A stretch of DNA of 64,000 nucleotides from Phallus indusiatus (taxonomy: Eukaryota > Basidiomycota > Agaricomycetes > Phallales > Phallaceae): the NCBI GenBank assembly GCA_027605045.1, contig JAQFWX010000069.1, positions 62,001 through 126,000 on the forward strand, given 5' to 3'. This document shows, piece after piece, positions 54,383 through 64,000 of this stretch. The notes beneath the pieces are model-generated. The model saw nothing but the letters and a program-made list of their open reading frames with translations. It was not told the DNA's origin and ran no database searches. The position numbers were made by a program, and so were the translations under genes. Position 1 is the stretch's first letter. Each line of letters begins with the position of its first letter.

Positions 54383-55949
54383 TCAGTCCAAAGTCAAAGC
54401 AGCAGCGCATTGCGCATTTTCTGTTAGGTTCTTTGAACAACGAAGAGCTAGAAGACTTATTAGCTGATGTGCTGTAACTTTGAAAATAAAACAAAACAGT
54501 ACTTCTCCACTGTTATCGCTGCTAACAAATAACCGACCATCTTTTCCGAAAGCGAGGCCGACAGGTCTAATACACTGCCCAGGACACGGATTCAAATCAG
54601 CGACCTGGACAATAAACGTAGTATTGGAAGGAGACGGTCCATTGTTATTAAACGGTACTCTATTGTAGCAGAAATCAACGAAGGTCGAAACTACATTGTG
54701 GACTATACCTACCGGACAACGCCATAGCCTGTCGGTGGTATTCGATCAGCAGAGCCGTGAAACGATACGAACGCATCTCCTATGAAACCTTGGGGAAATC
54801 CACTCGTCGAAATATGAGAATTCTCTGGCTCGTAGAATTTTATATCCAAGGGAACGGAGTGCGCCTGGTAATAAGATTCAGAACGAAAAGTAAAAATTCA
54901 ATCGGAAGACTTTCCTGAAAGCTCAAGATGGGCGGTTCATTGTTTGTTTTATTGTTGCAAAACTTATTTCCTCTACCAGGTTCTAGATGAAGACTGAATT
55001 GAGCACCACGCTTGAGCTTAGTGAACTGCGGATCCCCGACAGGATCTGCAAAAGGATTCCATAAAGTGGTGCAATCAGGAAAACCGAACGTTTTTGCAGG
55101 AAGATCTAATTCCACTTGATTTAGCTCGTCCGCCGGATTGTCATTAGCAAACGCAGTCGTCAATCCAGTGGTAGCGTTGGCAATGGATGCGCCATTTTCG
55201 ACAACGTACAGAATCTTAGATGGTGATATGGGAGAGAAGGCAAATCCAGCCGGGTTGTTGATACCAAAGGCAAGCAATTCTCCATTCAGAAACGACTGAG
55301 GAGTTGTCTGTGGTGGGGTAATATTTACACGACGTATTTGAGAGCGGCCTGAAGACGGATCACGAGCAGTGGGATCGATATTTTGGAGTGCACCACTCGC
55401 AATGAGTATATTTGTGGTATCCCCCTGATTCTGTAGTTGAAGAGTGTGAGTTTTCGGTTCTGAAAATAAAGCATAAGCTCCATGATTTCTCATTCTTAAA
55501 TTAGGGACACAAGCCGAACCTCCATTTGCGGGTATATCATTTATGATGATCTCTGGACTTCCAATAATGCTCTTCGTTTGCGCATCATAGTCATAAAGCA
55601 AAACCTCCCCGGCGGTACTGACATAGAGATCGTGCCCACTAATTTGGATACCTTGGGTGAAGTTTGGATTGGAGATGACGATGGTACGCTCCCAGCCGGT
55701 TTGATTCTGAACTTCCGTGAAAGCGGTGACGCCTAGACCCCTTTCGACAATTAGAAGGTTGCCTGCACCGTCGAAAGTTATTCCCCGAGGGGTGGTAAGA
55801 TTGGAGAAAATGACGTTGGCAGTAAATCCAGGTGCGGTAATTACTGGATTACGGAAGGGTACTCCTGAGGGTTGGAATGACGTTGTGCTGCTGCTGAGCA
55901 CGCCAGTTATACGCAACACAATGAGGACTACTGCGCTTAGAGAGAACAT
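54383..55949 (-). CDS. secreted PQQ-type sorbosone/pyranose dehydrogenase (AA12-like)
   Basis: Exons 55949-55520, 55459-54915, 54864-54713 and 54659-54383 give 1404 nt (467 residues) in frame. The N-terminus MFSLSAVVLIVLRITGVLSS is a signal peptide. The rest reads as a six-bladed propeller of the glucose/sorbosone dehydrogenase family: TPRGITFDGAGNLLIVERG, GIQISGHDLYVSTAGEVLL, ILIASGALQNIDPTARDP, GRSQIRRVNI, FGINNPAGFAFSP, a GSADRIPPTGYGVV blade and the ending RPVGLAFGKDGRLFVSSDN. Members oxidise sugars with pyrroloquinoline quinone outside the cell. No cytochrome or cellulose-binding domain is attached. The third intron has a GA donor (CAG|GAAAGT at 54914) instead of GT. If it is not spliced, the protein stops early after exon 2. 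The last about 35 residues are unlike the family. Confidence 0.82.
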
Positions 55950-56541
55950 AAATGAGAGTGTTATGGGAAGAAAGTGTTGGGATTGTGAGATTTATTCAAT
56001 TCCGCGCTGAGAATCTCATCTAGGAACATTCTGCAATCACTCCGAGTCGCTGCCTCATAACAACTTCTTACATATTAAAGCATGATGCTCATATCACAAG
56101 ATCTATCAAGCTTATTATTTATTATCCCACCTCTATTCTTTGTTATTTCTATCTAATAATATTTTACTATTGTGATAAAAATAGCTGAAAAAAACTTCAT
56201 TGCTATCCCACTCAACTTCAGTGTGAGAGGCTTTCTTCGCAGCTGTTTCCGGTTTTCCCCAGTATAACACACTATCAGCGTATAAGTCTCATACTGCCTG
56301 AAATAAATTCCATTGCGCCAAGAGAAGCCATGGTACTAGGTTTAATAACACTAAGAAATATCCGGACTTCAGTCAAACCGCGCAACTCATGGCAAAACAA
56401 AAAAGATCAATTTATTATTACATATTATAGAATTTGACGGGCTATCTAAAAAAAACTCTTATTCTTTCTGCTAGGTCCGCAGTGCTGCAAAATGCAAACA
56501 AATTTGTGAGATAGCAGAGAGGGAAAGAGTTAGAGAAATCC
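55950..56541. other. intergenic, AT-rich
   Basis: It separates the dehydrogenase gene start from the U2 snRNA 3' end. Nothing recognised. Confidence 0.5.
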
Positions 56542-56724
56542 CCTGACGACACAAGCCGGTACTGCAATAGCGAGGTCATCGTATCCAACGACTTGCAAGC
56601 AGAGGTCAAAGGATGAGGGCGGCAAAAATTGGCTAACCAATGATGACCGCGGTGCGGTCATTTTAGTGGTTAAACTAAAAAGAACAGATACTACACTTGA
56701 TCTAAGCCAAAAGGCCAGAGTGGT
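56542..56724 (-). ncRNA. U2: U2 spliceosomal snRNA
   Basis: The minus strand has the near-universal U2 5' core: stem I hairpin GGCCTTTTGGCT, then AGATCAAGTGTAGTATCTGT with the branch-point-pairing GTAGTA. Stem-loop IIa follows (TTTTAGT...ACTAAAA), IIb (TGACCGC...GCGGTCA), an Sm site AATTTTTG, and a 3' stem IV closed by GATGAC/GTCGTC. The length is about 183 nt, typical of fungal U2. The 5' end is set about 30 bases after a TATATAT box (56754-56760); the 3' end is approximate. U2 pairs with the intron branch point during splicing in the nucleus. Confidence 0.96.
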
Positions 56725-56753
56725 GAAGAAAAGTGACAACGCGGGGAGTCCAG

Positions 56754-56760
56754 TATATAT
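56754..56760 (-). promoter_or_regulatory. TATA box of the U2 gene
   Basis: TATATAT lies about 30 bases before the inferred U2 5' end, a spacing that fits a core promoter. Confidence 0.6.
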
Positions 56761-57899
56761 AGATCCCTGGCACATTGCGCACGGACCACCCGATTGTTGA
56801 TAGGTGTTATCACAGGCTAAGCATCACAGGCCGTACTAATACCTCTGGCGCGTGCATCCAAAATTTAATATTATCCAATTTCTGAGTGAACAATTAATGC
56901 TAAAAGGGCAAGCCGAGCTTGATATGTATATTCAATCCCAGCTGGCTAACTCAAACCTCATCGACCTCTAGGCTTAGAAAGGCTTAGACGTATAAAACAC
57001 AACCTTTTCTTTCAACTTACCGCAATCTCCTGGCCCTCCACTTCGAGAGATAAATCCGAAAGACGGTCGCTCATGATCAATGCACGTGGGTTCCTTTTCT
57101 GGTACCAAACCAAGCATACTTTCAATTAGAAACGAGGCAATTTTCTCAATCCTTTACCTTTTATCCTCTTTCGTGAACAGGAAACGGTGACGATGGAAGT
57201 CGAGATGTATCACTAGATTCCAGATTTAGAAAACGAGTAGGTGATGTGCGCGATATCAGGAGAGAATGTGATCGAGAGGGAACCAGAGTGAGTGTGTCAG
57301 TGAAATAGTGAAGTAAAATGGATCGTGTAGTGAGTAGAAATGAATATAATGAGCTTTTGGGACTTAAATCGTGCGGATCGTGAAAGGTAGTAAAGGGGTC
57401 GTAAAAGCGATGATATTGTGAGCACGAGAGCCCGAGAGAGAACGGACTATAGGATTTTTGGGGTAAGGGGATAAAAGGCGAAAACTAAGAAAAGCTCGAA
57501 AGCGAGCTCGTTGTGAGACAGACTTTGAGGAAAGGTGTAGTTATTTTGTATGAAACAGGGGGAAGGCGATGACTTTTTAACTGTTGCTGAGGGTCACTCA
57601 GCTTTTGAATTGACTGCGGCTGCCGCATATACGTCGCGAGAGCCTAGTGTGGCTGGCTGCTCCGAATCGGACTGATATGCGTCCTGTTTCCTCGACTATG
57701 TATCGCTCGCGCTTCGTTTACTGTCTAATTTCCTTTTCTGATCAATTCCCCGTCTAACCCGTTTGCTCCCTCAACGTGGGTTTAGACTTTGGATAATATC
57801 AATGAACGCATGTACAGTGCAAGGTCGAGAGACATCACATACCGGTACTGGGACTGAACCTGAGTATGGAGAAGTAAACAAAATGATAAATGGAATGGA
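56761..57899. other. intergenic, possible short exon near 57021-57074 (minus)
   Basis: On the minus strand ATG 57074 opens MSDRLSDLSLEVEGQEIA, followed at once by a good GTAAGT donor. The next acceptor leads to a stop within about 11 codons, so no gene can be supported. The rest holds purine-rich plus-strand sequence (57200-57520) and no clear frame. Confidence 0.3.
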
Positions 57900-58401
57900 A
57901 AGCCCGCAAAAAACATACAGTGTTGCATATTGGAGTTTAAATGGGCAGATGGGGTAAGTGTCAATGAGATGGTTCGAGACGAAGTGCCGTAAGGCAGCTA
58001 AGTCGACATCGATAGCTTCGTCTTGGTAATCTGTGAATCGAGAGTCCTGGTATCACAGGTGAATATAGGGGGATGTATAATAGTTGGATAGGAATTGGTC
58101 TTACTGTCACGTATGTTGTGTGTTCACTGTTGAAGTAACCTTCATTGTACAGTGGATCATAGTCCACTAATACTTCCTCCGACGTCACAACGTATTCCGT
58201 CTTTACATCCCCTGATCCCGTGACCGTCTTAGATTCTGTTTTCGGTGAAATTTCGTCTGAATCGGGGTATTCGAAATCCACCTTCATTGTGGAATATTTG
58301 GCTGAGGTATGTAGGCGCGTGTTGCTGTTTGCGTTTATCGACAGCGGAGAACATGCCATCAGGAATTTCCTGAATTTGAAAATTTCACTGATAAAAAGCA
58401 T
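57900..58401 (-). CDS. small hypothetical protein
   Basis: A frame from ATG 58401 (or internal Met at MACSPLSINANSNT) reads through an acidic segment (MKVDFEYPDSDEISPKTESK, YVVTSEEVLVDYDPLYNEGY). A GTAAGA donor near 58108 and an acceptor near 58054 join YVT to DSRFTDYQDEAIDVDLAALR in phase 0. The end of the second exon is unclear (beyond 57960). No domain is recognised. A 5' region with Arg and Ser could be a mitochondrial-type leader if the first ATG is used. Confidence 0.4.
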
Positions 58402-58939
58402 TGATATTTAAAAGGGTTTGAAAGCAACAATTGGAAGAGTGTGTGGGTGAGTAGTTTGATTAGTGGGTATAGCTCATAACAGCCCATTGAGGGATGGTCA
58501 TATAGATCAGTCTTCCAGTGGCGTAAAACGAATAAACACGGTCGAAATACCACAAATGGCCGCGCGCATTTTTCTGGATCCATCAGTATAATGAACGATA
58601 TTCTCACCTAATTATTCGTTCTTCTGATCTCGAATTGTAGATCATCGTTTGAAACACGGCGTCGCACGAAAACCATATCCTGGCATATTCAGACGGAGGA
58701 ACATGAGGTACGACCGAAGTCCGTGAATGTCCACTAGTTGCTCTACTCGAGCATGGGTCTGTTTTTGATGTTCCGAAAGTCTCGAATGAGGCTCCGAGAA
58801 TCAGAGTAAAACAGAAAACAGCTCATGAGATCGGTTGACCAGAAATCCAGATTTACATTTACGTCTATCGTCTTGTTTTGTCACGTCCGTGTCCGAAATC
58901 CAAATCTCAGAGCATAGAGCTCGGTTATTATGTTATAAT
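58402..58939. other. intergenic
   Basis: No gene or repeat recognised. Confidence 0.4.
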
Positions 58940-59155
58940 GATAAAAACTTATTCATTAAAATTAAATATGTTTAAATACTCAATCAAAATATCTGCGACA
59001 CGAAACAACCGTAGTACCGCTTGAACTTCCCAAAATTTAAGGCGAGCGTCGGCAAGAAGCTGATTTAAATTTCAATCACGAGGTCCAACGTCAAATAACA
59101 GCTCCCATCCTTATTAATGCATCGATAACTAAAAAACGGGTTACTACACTTGATA

Positions 59156-60255
59156 TCACATAGAATCAAAGTGACTAGTGACGGACCATTTCTCCACCGC
59201 AGAATTGGAGAGGAGCCAGCGGGTTTGGGTCTTGGGCATGCTTCGCCTCTCTGGGAAATCCGATGTCTCTATATGATCTGAATACAACCCAAACCGAGTC
59301 GATTCCCGACTGAAAAATGTTTTTGTTTCATAGCGCGAAATCTCCAAAGACACAATAAAATTCCCTTTCAAGTCGTTTCGAGAAGGTTTCAATACACACA
59401 GTACAACATCCCAACCGAATGGACCGGGTAAGAGGTGCTGAGATTGGATGTACAATCCCCAGATCAGACCTGGAAAGACGAATTGTAGACGAGATTCATC
59501 AAATCTAACGAAAGGTTGAATAATACCTTTGGCCACAAATTCCATCCCAATGGCGCCACCCGACTGCAATCTTGGGAGCATGTCGGGGACAAACCAACTC
59601 AATTTGAAACCGCGCGTAGTGTTAGCAACCGTAAAAGTTTCCGAGGGACAAGTAGGTAGCTCGAAGCCCAGTTCCAAGTCCATATCTATCACGTGAACAA
59701 GTTCGGGACGAGCTTGAAGGGATCCTAAGCTTGCTCGGCGAATTCGGTCAAAGTAGTTGTTATAGCCCTTCTTGGCGCACGCTAAATACAACTCATCTCG
59801 AATAGCTGGGGTTGGCGGTATTTCGTCCAGACATATTTGGAGCAAAACATGCCGCGCACTGGTCGTCAACTGGTCATCCGCTAGAGTCGAATGGAGAATG
59901 ATCCAGGCTGGGAGCATTATGTCCCTTCTCTGAAAATCATAAAACTCAACGACGGGACCGATAAGTATTTGTGCCCGTTTACAGGCCCTGATGGTTTCAC
60001 GAAGAGCTTGTATGACGCATGGGGTCAACAGTTGCTGCTTAGAGGCACCATAGATATCGTAAATCTTAAGCGGAAGGTTAACTCGATAAGTTCGGATCCC
60101 GCCGGCAGTCATTGGATACTCACGATACCTCCAACCGCGAGAACGAATTCAGGGCCAGATTTGATCTTGTCGAGCATTTCCCCGAGACCATAGAAGCAAC
60201 AGGTCTCACGAGACAGACATGAAAAGGGAAGAGCCAGGGAAGAATTCACCTTCAT
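59156..60255 (-). pseudogene. unknown gene, paralogue 2 (with C-terminal frame break)
   Basis: ATG 60255 opens MKVNSSLALPFSCLSRETCC. An intron (donor near 60122, acceptor about 60060) joins to IYDIYGASKQQLLTPCVIQ and a long open exon. It is clearly paralogous to 39381-40597 (same motifs DEIPPTPAIRDELYLACAKK, TTRGFKLSWFVPDMLP), and the DNA homology extends over about 58940-60280. The middle is intact (QPFVRFDESRLQFVFPGL), where paralogue 1 is broken. At its end the frame stops after KWSVTSHFDSM because of a small insertion (GTCACTAGTCAC); paralogue 1 reads on with FFSYRCINKDGSCYLTFDL. So the two copies are damaged at different places. Confidence 0.6.
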
Positions 60256-60280
60256 CTTACTGATTCGAAGTTCAATGAGT

Positions 60281-60975
60281 GTGCCACAAGATAAAAATGC
60301 GGTCATATATACACAGAGTCATAGGGGGCGCGGATAAAATCGGCCACAGGCAGTCCTTCGGCCAAGCTCATTCAGGCTCCGACTCGAGCTCCGCAGGACC
60401 TTATATTGGGTTCGGCACAAGCCCGGAAAGCTGCGCTTTACCCTTCGGAGAGTCGGAGTGTGAAAGGGTTCGGCCGAGCCTGGCAACCTACATGGTTTTC
60501 GAGGCCGGGGTTGTAACGGGACCACCTTCTCCTACTAGAGGCGTCAGTCACGCCAAACCCCTTGCATGAAACAACAATTAGACACAGGCAGTTTGGCACG
60601 TATATAACCCTTTTTCTAACATACAATACAATTTCCGTTTCGATAATAGTTCAGTTTCGGTAAGATAACACTGAACCGGTTCTAGCTCTCATATACATAG
60701 CCCACGCTCTTCAATCTTTCTCTCAAGCGTGATAGGCCCGTCATCCAACAAACTCTTTTACTAGGTGAGGGTGAATTTGAGAGACGTGGGCAGTGAGGGA
60801 AAAGTAGCTTTTTTTTCGATGTAATGGCTGATAAGCGTAAGGTTTACACCAAAGCGTTCCAAAGAATGTCGGGAATGTTATCAAGATCGTCGACCTTTTT
60901 GCCCCCTTCGTAAAATCTGAAACCATTGATAATGTATTCGGAGCGAATCTTTTAGTAAGCATCTTTCTGCTTCTT
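60281..60975. other. intergenic
   Basis: A GC-rich block (60330-60560) carries no convincing gene or tRNA. TATATAACCC at 60602-60611 could be a promoter element. Nothing else is seen. Confidence 0.4.
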
Positions 60976-61278
60976 TTTTTTTTTAATGGAGCTAAAGTCT
61001 GTAAAGTGTTTGGACATAGTCCAGCATTCACGGACAGTTGGTGAATCACGCGTGGTGACCTGGGTGTAGACCGTAGGTGTTCCTATTATTTCTTGTGCCA
61101 ATGACGTTCGATCAGGGGAAAAATGCTTTTACGCACACCTCTCTTTGGAGGTAGTGTGGGACTCAGGGCGGTCGCCCTTGTGCAATACCCACTAAAAAAA
61201 CCCCCGATGTCGTCGGGCGTCATATCTTTAATTCTGTCGTTGTGGAGGATTGGTCCCCAAATTGCTTGGACTTTTTTC
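60976..61278 (-). mobile_element. retrocopy, longer relative of 30705-30930
   Basis: On the minus strand it starts near AAAAAAGTCCAAGCAATTTG and ends in an A run (60976-60984 on the plus strand as T). It is flanked by TTCTGCTTCTT at 60965-60975 and 61279-61289 (11 bp). It shares AGTGGGTATTGCACAAG, GAGTCCCACACTACCTCC and CACGCGTGATTCAC with the plus-strand insert at 30705-30930. A frame with GPILHNDRIKDMTPDDIGGF runs through its 5' part. The parent gene is not in this window. Confidence 0.7.
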
Positions 61279-61586
61279 TTCTGCTTCTTAGTCATGATGG
61301 ATGCGATGTCAACTTTAGAGAAGGAAAACAGTTTTCAAAATTATCACCGTGGAGTCCATAGGGCGACAAAGGGCGTCGTTGCCCTAGGGAGTTAGGGTGA
61401 ACGGTGCAAATCTTGAACGTATGTGGAAAATGCTGTACGAGGAGGAAGTTCTGAACATGTGTGTAGAGACAAACTTAGCGAACGGGACTGTGGGGATGTT
61501 AGAGCAGATAATATTGAACGAAAGGGAGCCGAAAATCCCGGGAGACGCACTTTCAAATATCACAAACTGTTACACCACCCAGTCGT

Positions 61587-63757
61587 GTAATGGCAAACTT
61601 CCATAGAGCATTGGGTCTTGAGCTTTGAAACTCAGGAAGTGGCGGTCGATATTGATTGTAATAACTTGTGTCTTGCAAACGTTGCTCCAGAAGGAAGGTG
61701 CACCTTGTCGCTTTTGTTGGTGAAACTCTGATCGTCATCTCTCCTGTTATAGTGTTTTGCTTGATATGTTTCCGTGAAAAGATTCTTCATCATCAGTTGA
61801 TTTGAATGTGATGTCTCCATCGATAGACACGACCGCACATGTCTTGGATATCGAATATTCTTGCGATGGTGTAGAGACGGAACCGACTAGCATTGTGTCC
61901 AAATGTCCATCTGTTCGAACCAGATTGTCTGCGTTGAATGTGAATGACAATAGCTGTCCATGGACATCCGAACTGTCGAAGAATCCGTTCCACTCCTGAC
62001 ATGATAACTTTGACATCCAGTCATGCGTAGCAAAATCGCTTACGCTCGCGGTAGCGAACTCGGTAACTTGTGCGGTTTCGACGCGATCTGCTTCTTCATT
62101 ACGCTTCGAGTTTGATACTTCCGCTTCCGCTTCGTCCGAGTATGCTTTTCTGATGGCATCTTTCAGAGTCCACGGTGGTGCGTCGCTAGGGGTATGGTTG
62201 CAAACACTCAAGTCCGGCTCTTTTGTATCCTCTTCATCATTGCTGAAAGCGGAAAAGGAGTAGGGTCGCGAAGGATCTATGCGAAGGAGAAACTCTGTGG
62301 ACCAGAACTTGGACGGATCATTCACGTAATCAAACTGAAACGCCGGAGACACTATCAGCCTTGCATCATCGGTATGGTAATCTACTCACAATTCCATTCG
62401 CAAATTGCTGAAAATGCTCGTTCGCGCGAAGCTTCTGTTGTGTAAATATAGCTGAAAAGTAATTAATCCTGTGCATCGATGCAAAGTCACAAGTAGTTAT
62501 AGGACACTTACATCCCAGTCTCCAGACCCGATCCGAGACTACCTCCATGATTACTCGTATCGATTCTCTTACTTCCTACGTACATTCAGTTAAGGCTTAA
62601 TCAACGTCGACTTACTTACCTCTAGATCGGAAGGATCCAGCACCTTTTTCTCCGCGACTCTGAAAATGTCTAGGTGCCTCTTAAGCAGCAGGTATAGAAG
62701 AGGAAAGAGTTTCTAGGGAAAAGAAGAAAATGTTTAGCTAGTTCGCGGTATCTATGGAACACACACCTTCTCTATTTGCCCTGTGCCAACTTCACGCCGT
62801 CCTTGCCATCGATCTCGTACTGAACTTCCGCCAACGTATGTTCCAATCGCTGTTCCTCTCGTTTATCATAATCTTTGAATTTGACGCTCATGACTTCGTC
62901 ATATTCAATTGGATTAAGGCTATAAACAAGTGGGACGATAGAGGACAACATTGTTTCGGTATAGTCGTCCGCAGCACTCCTGTTTTCGCGGCGGACTGAA
63001 GGCAGACATTGAAGAATCTTTCCGATCAGAGATTGTATGTCGTCTCGATAACATCCTTGGGAATGGTGCCATCCTATTTTTGAGTAAACATAAGCATTTG
63101 GCAGTTAAGAATTTGACGGGCGAGGCAGACGTATCACCCAGTACGCAATCCAATGAAGAAGACTAAACGAGTCGCTCTAAGCCTAGTCCAGTGAGAATTT
63201 ATATGAAAAACATAACATACCTCCACTTAGCGGGCTTTGACGCTATGAATTCATTTACTTCTTTTATCGTAATGAAACCAGAGGCGTCTTCGTTGAAAGC
63301 TTCGCTAAGGGTCTGAGCATTGGCGGGATTGAGGTAGCTAAGCGCCCATGCATCGGCATCTTCCCGCTTTGCTCGAGACTTGCCACCGTGACGCAATTTG
63401 TTGAATGATGGCAAGTTGTCTTTAAGCTGAGAGCTGCTGAGAGTCGGGTTCGTCCATGCCCCATTTTCAATAAAATAATCGTGCAGAGCCATTACAAAAT
63501 GACACACTTTTACACTTTCTCCCATTTTCTGTAAAGCGAGTGTCGATTGAATGAGCTTGCAAGGCGAGCTGGTATTTACAGATCTTACCATAACCTTCCA
63601 AATATGTCTGCAACATCCTAGGGAGAAATGAGGCAAAATTTTTTCGTACGTGAAATAAAAAATTCATGGACATAATATACCTGGTCAAGAATCCGGCTGT
63701 ACAAGCTCGTTAAAGTTCGAATAAAATTTTTACTGAGGCTTTCCGTAACTTGAAAGA
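61587..63757 (-). pseudogene. gene D: truncated inverted copy of gene B
   Basis: On the minus strand 63757-61587 matches gene B 43530-45690 closely, from the end of the coiled region (IRTL, LDQV) through the EF-hand (AFNEDASGFITIKEVNEF) and VNDPSKFWSTEFLLRIDPSR to ALWKFAIT. It lacks the N-terminal region, the ZZ finger and the C-terminus. Homology ends abruptly at 61587 in the middle of an exon. A frameshift lies near 61765 (ESFHGNISSKTL then stop). It is a partial segmental duplication and not a working gene. Confidence 0.88.
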
Positions 63758-64000
63758 ACTGAGAAGGGTTTAATTAGGTGAGATACCAACGAGATACAAC
63801 ATATTGGAGGATAAGCGTCAGGGCGAGGATACACATTATCCGCGCCTGCAAGTATCCGCATGCATTCGAGGAGAAGACCTAGCAAACAAGGTAACAGATC
63901 ATGTCGATTTTTGTAAATAAATGTGCCTATGTTCTGTTCGGTAATCGTTTCAAGTCCATGACACTTCTAGTACATAATGAAACTAGAGGCGAAAGCTTTG
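63758..64000. other. sequence beyond the gene D breakpoint, nothing recognised
   Basis: Homology to gene B stops here. The remaining 240 bases hold no supported feature. Confidence 0.4.

Noticed and set aside
60330..60570. GC-rich block with several overlapping frames
   Set aside because: Frames on both strands are equally open and none has introns or motifs; base composition explains them.
61397..61606. 69-residue plus-strand frame
   Set aside because: It sits next to the breakpoint of the gene D fragment and has no support beyond length.
1..64000. CRISPR arrays, bacterial operons, rRNA genes
   Set aside because: No spaced short repeats, Shine-Dalgarno-led gene strings or rRNA core sequences were seen; the window is eukaryotic.

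Overview
The window looks like a repeat-rich stretch of a filamentous basidiomycete (Agaricomycete) nuclear genome. The grounds are short (about 50 nt) GT-AG introns in almost every gene, Tf1/sushi-type chromodomain Ty3/Gypsy elements, an EF-hand plus ZZ-finger gene family that I know from Agaricomycetes, an AA12-like sugar dehydrogenase and a U2 snRNA gene. No bacterial, organellar or viral replicon features were seen.

Left half (1-29 kb) is a graveyard of transposons inside transposons. A small minus-strand gene (1-928) holds a solo LTR in its putative intron. A minus-strand Mutator-like (MULE) transposase gene (about 1240-5157) has its SWIM zinc finger split by a different 654-bp solo LTR. 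After a repeat-rich spacer comes a minus-strand gene for a small acidic protein with tandem SUMO-interacting-motif-like patches (6595-7367). Divergent from it is a very long plus-strand gene (8197-28311) encoding AT-hook, MULE DDE transposase, SWIM-like finger and two consecutive Ulp1/C48 SUMO-protease-like domains. That gene is cut in the second protease domain by a 12.2-kb nested pair of LTR retrotransposons (13796-26018, TSD AATAT) and again by a solo LTR (26398-26788, TSD GTCTT). The outer retrotransposon (plus strand) is intact in gag and pol. The inner one (minus strand, 14117-20108) sits in the outer one's 5' LTR (TSD CCCTC). Both appear to use Tf1-style self-priming: the PBS AGAACAAGCTT is the complement of an 11-nt LTR segment that starts about 30 nt after a TATA box.

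The middle (28-31 kb) holds 181-bp tandem repeats, a short inverted-repeat element, a cluster of shuffled hairpin modules and a polyadenylated retrocopy with an 18-bp target duplication.

The right half (31-64 kb) is host-like. Three paralogues of a roughly 1000-residue protein (helical N-terminus, EF-hand, beta-rich domain, ZZ zinc finger, coiled coil) lie in direct orientation at 31.3, 41.9 and 47.6 kb, and an inverted partial copy lies at 61.6-63.8 kb. Their upstream regions are segmentally duplicated. One such duplicated promoter is joined directly to a 5'-truncated copy of an Acl4-like TPR ribosomal-assembly chaperone (38.1-38.9 kb). A pair of unknown paralogues (39.4-40.6 and 59.2-60.3 kb), a short-chain dehydrogenase, a PQQ-type pyranose/sorbosone dehydrogenase, a U2 snRNA gene and a small hypothetical gene complete the map.

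Taken together this is a locus shaped by recent transposition and segmental duplication. All exon limits were read by eye. No database search was possible.
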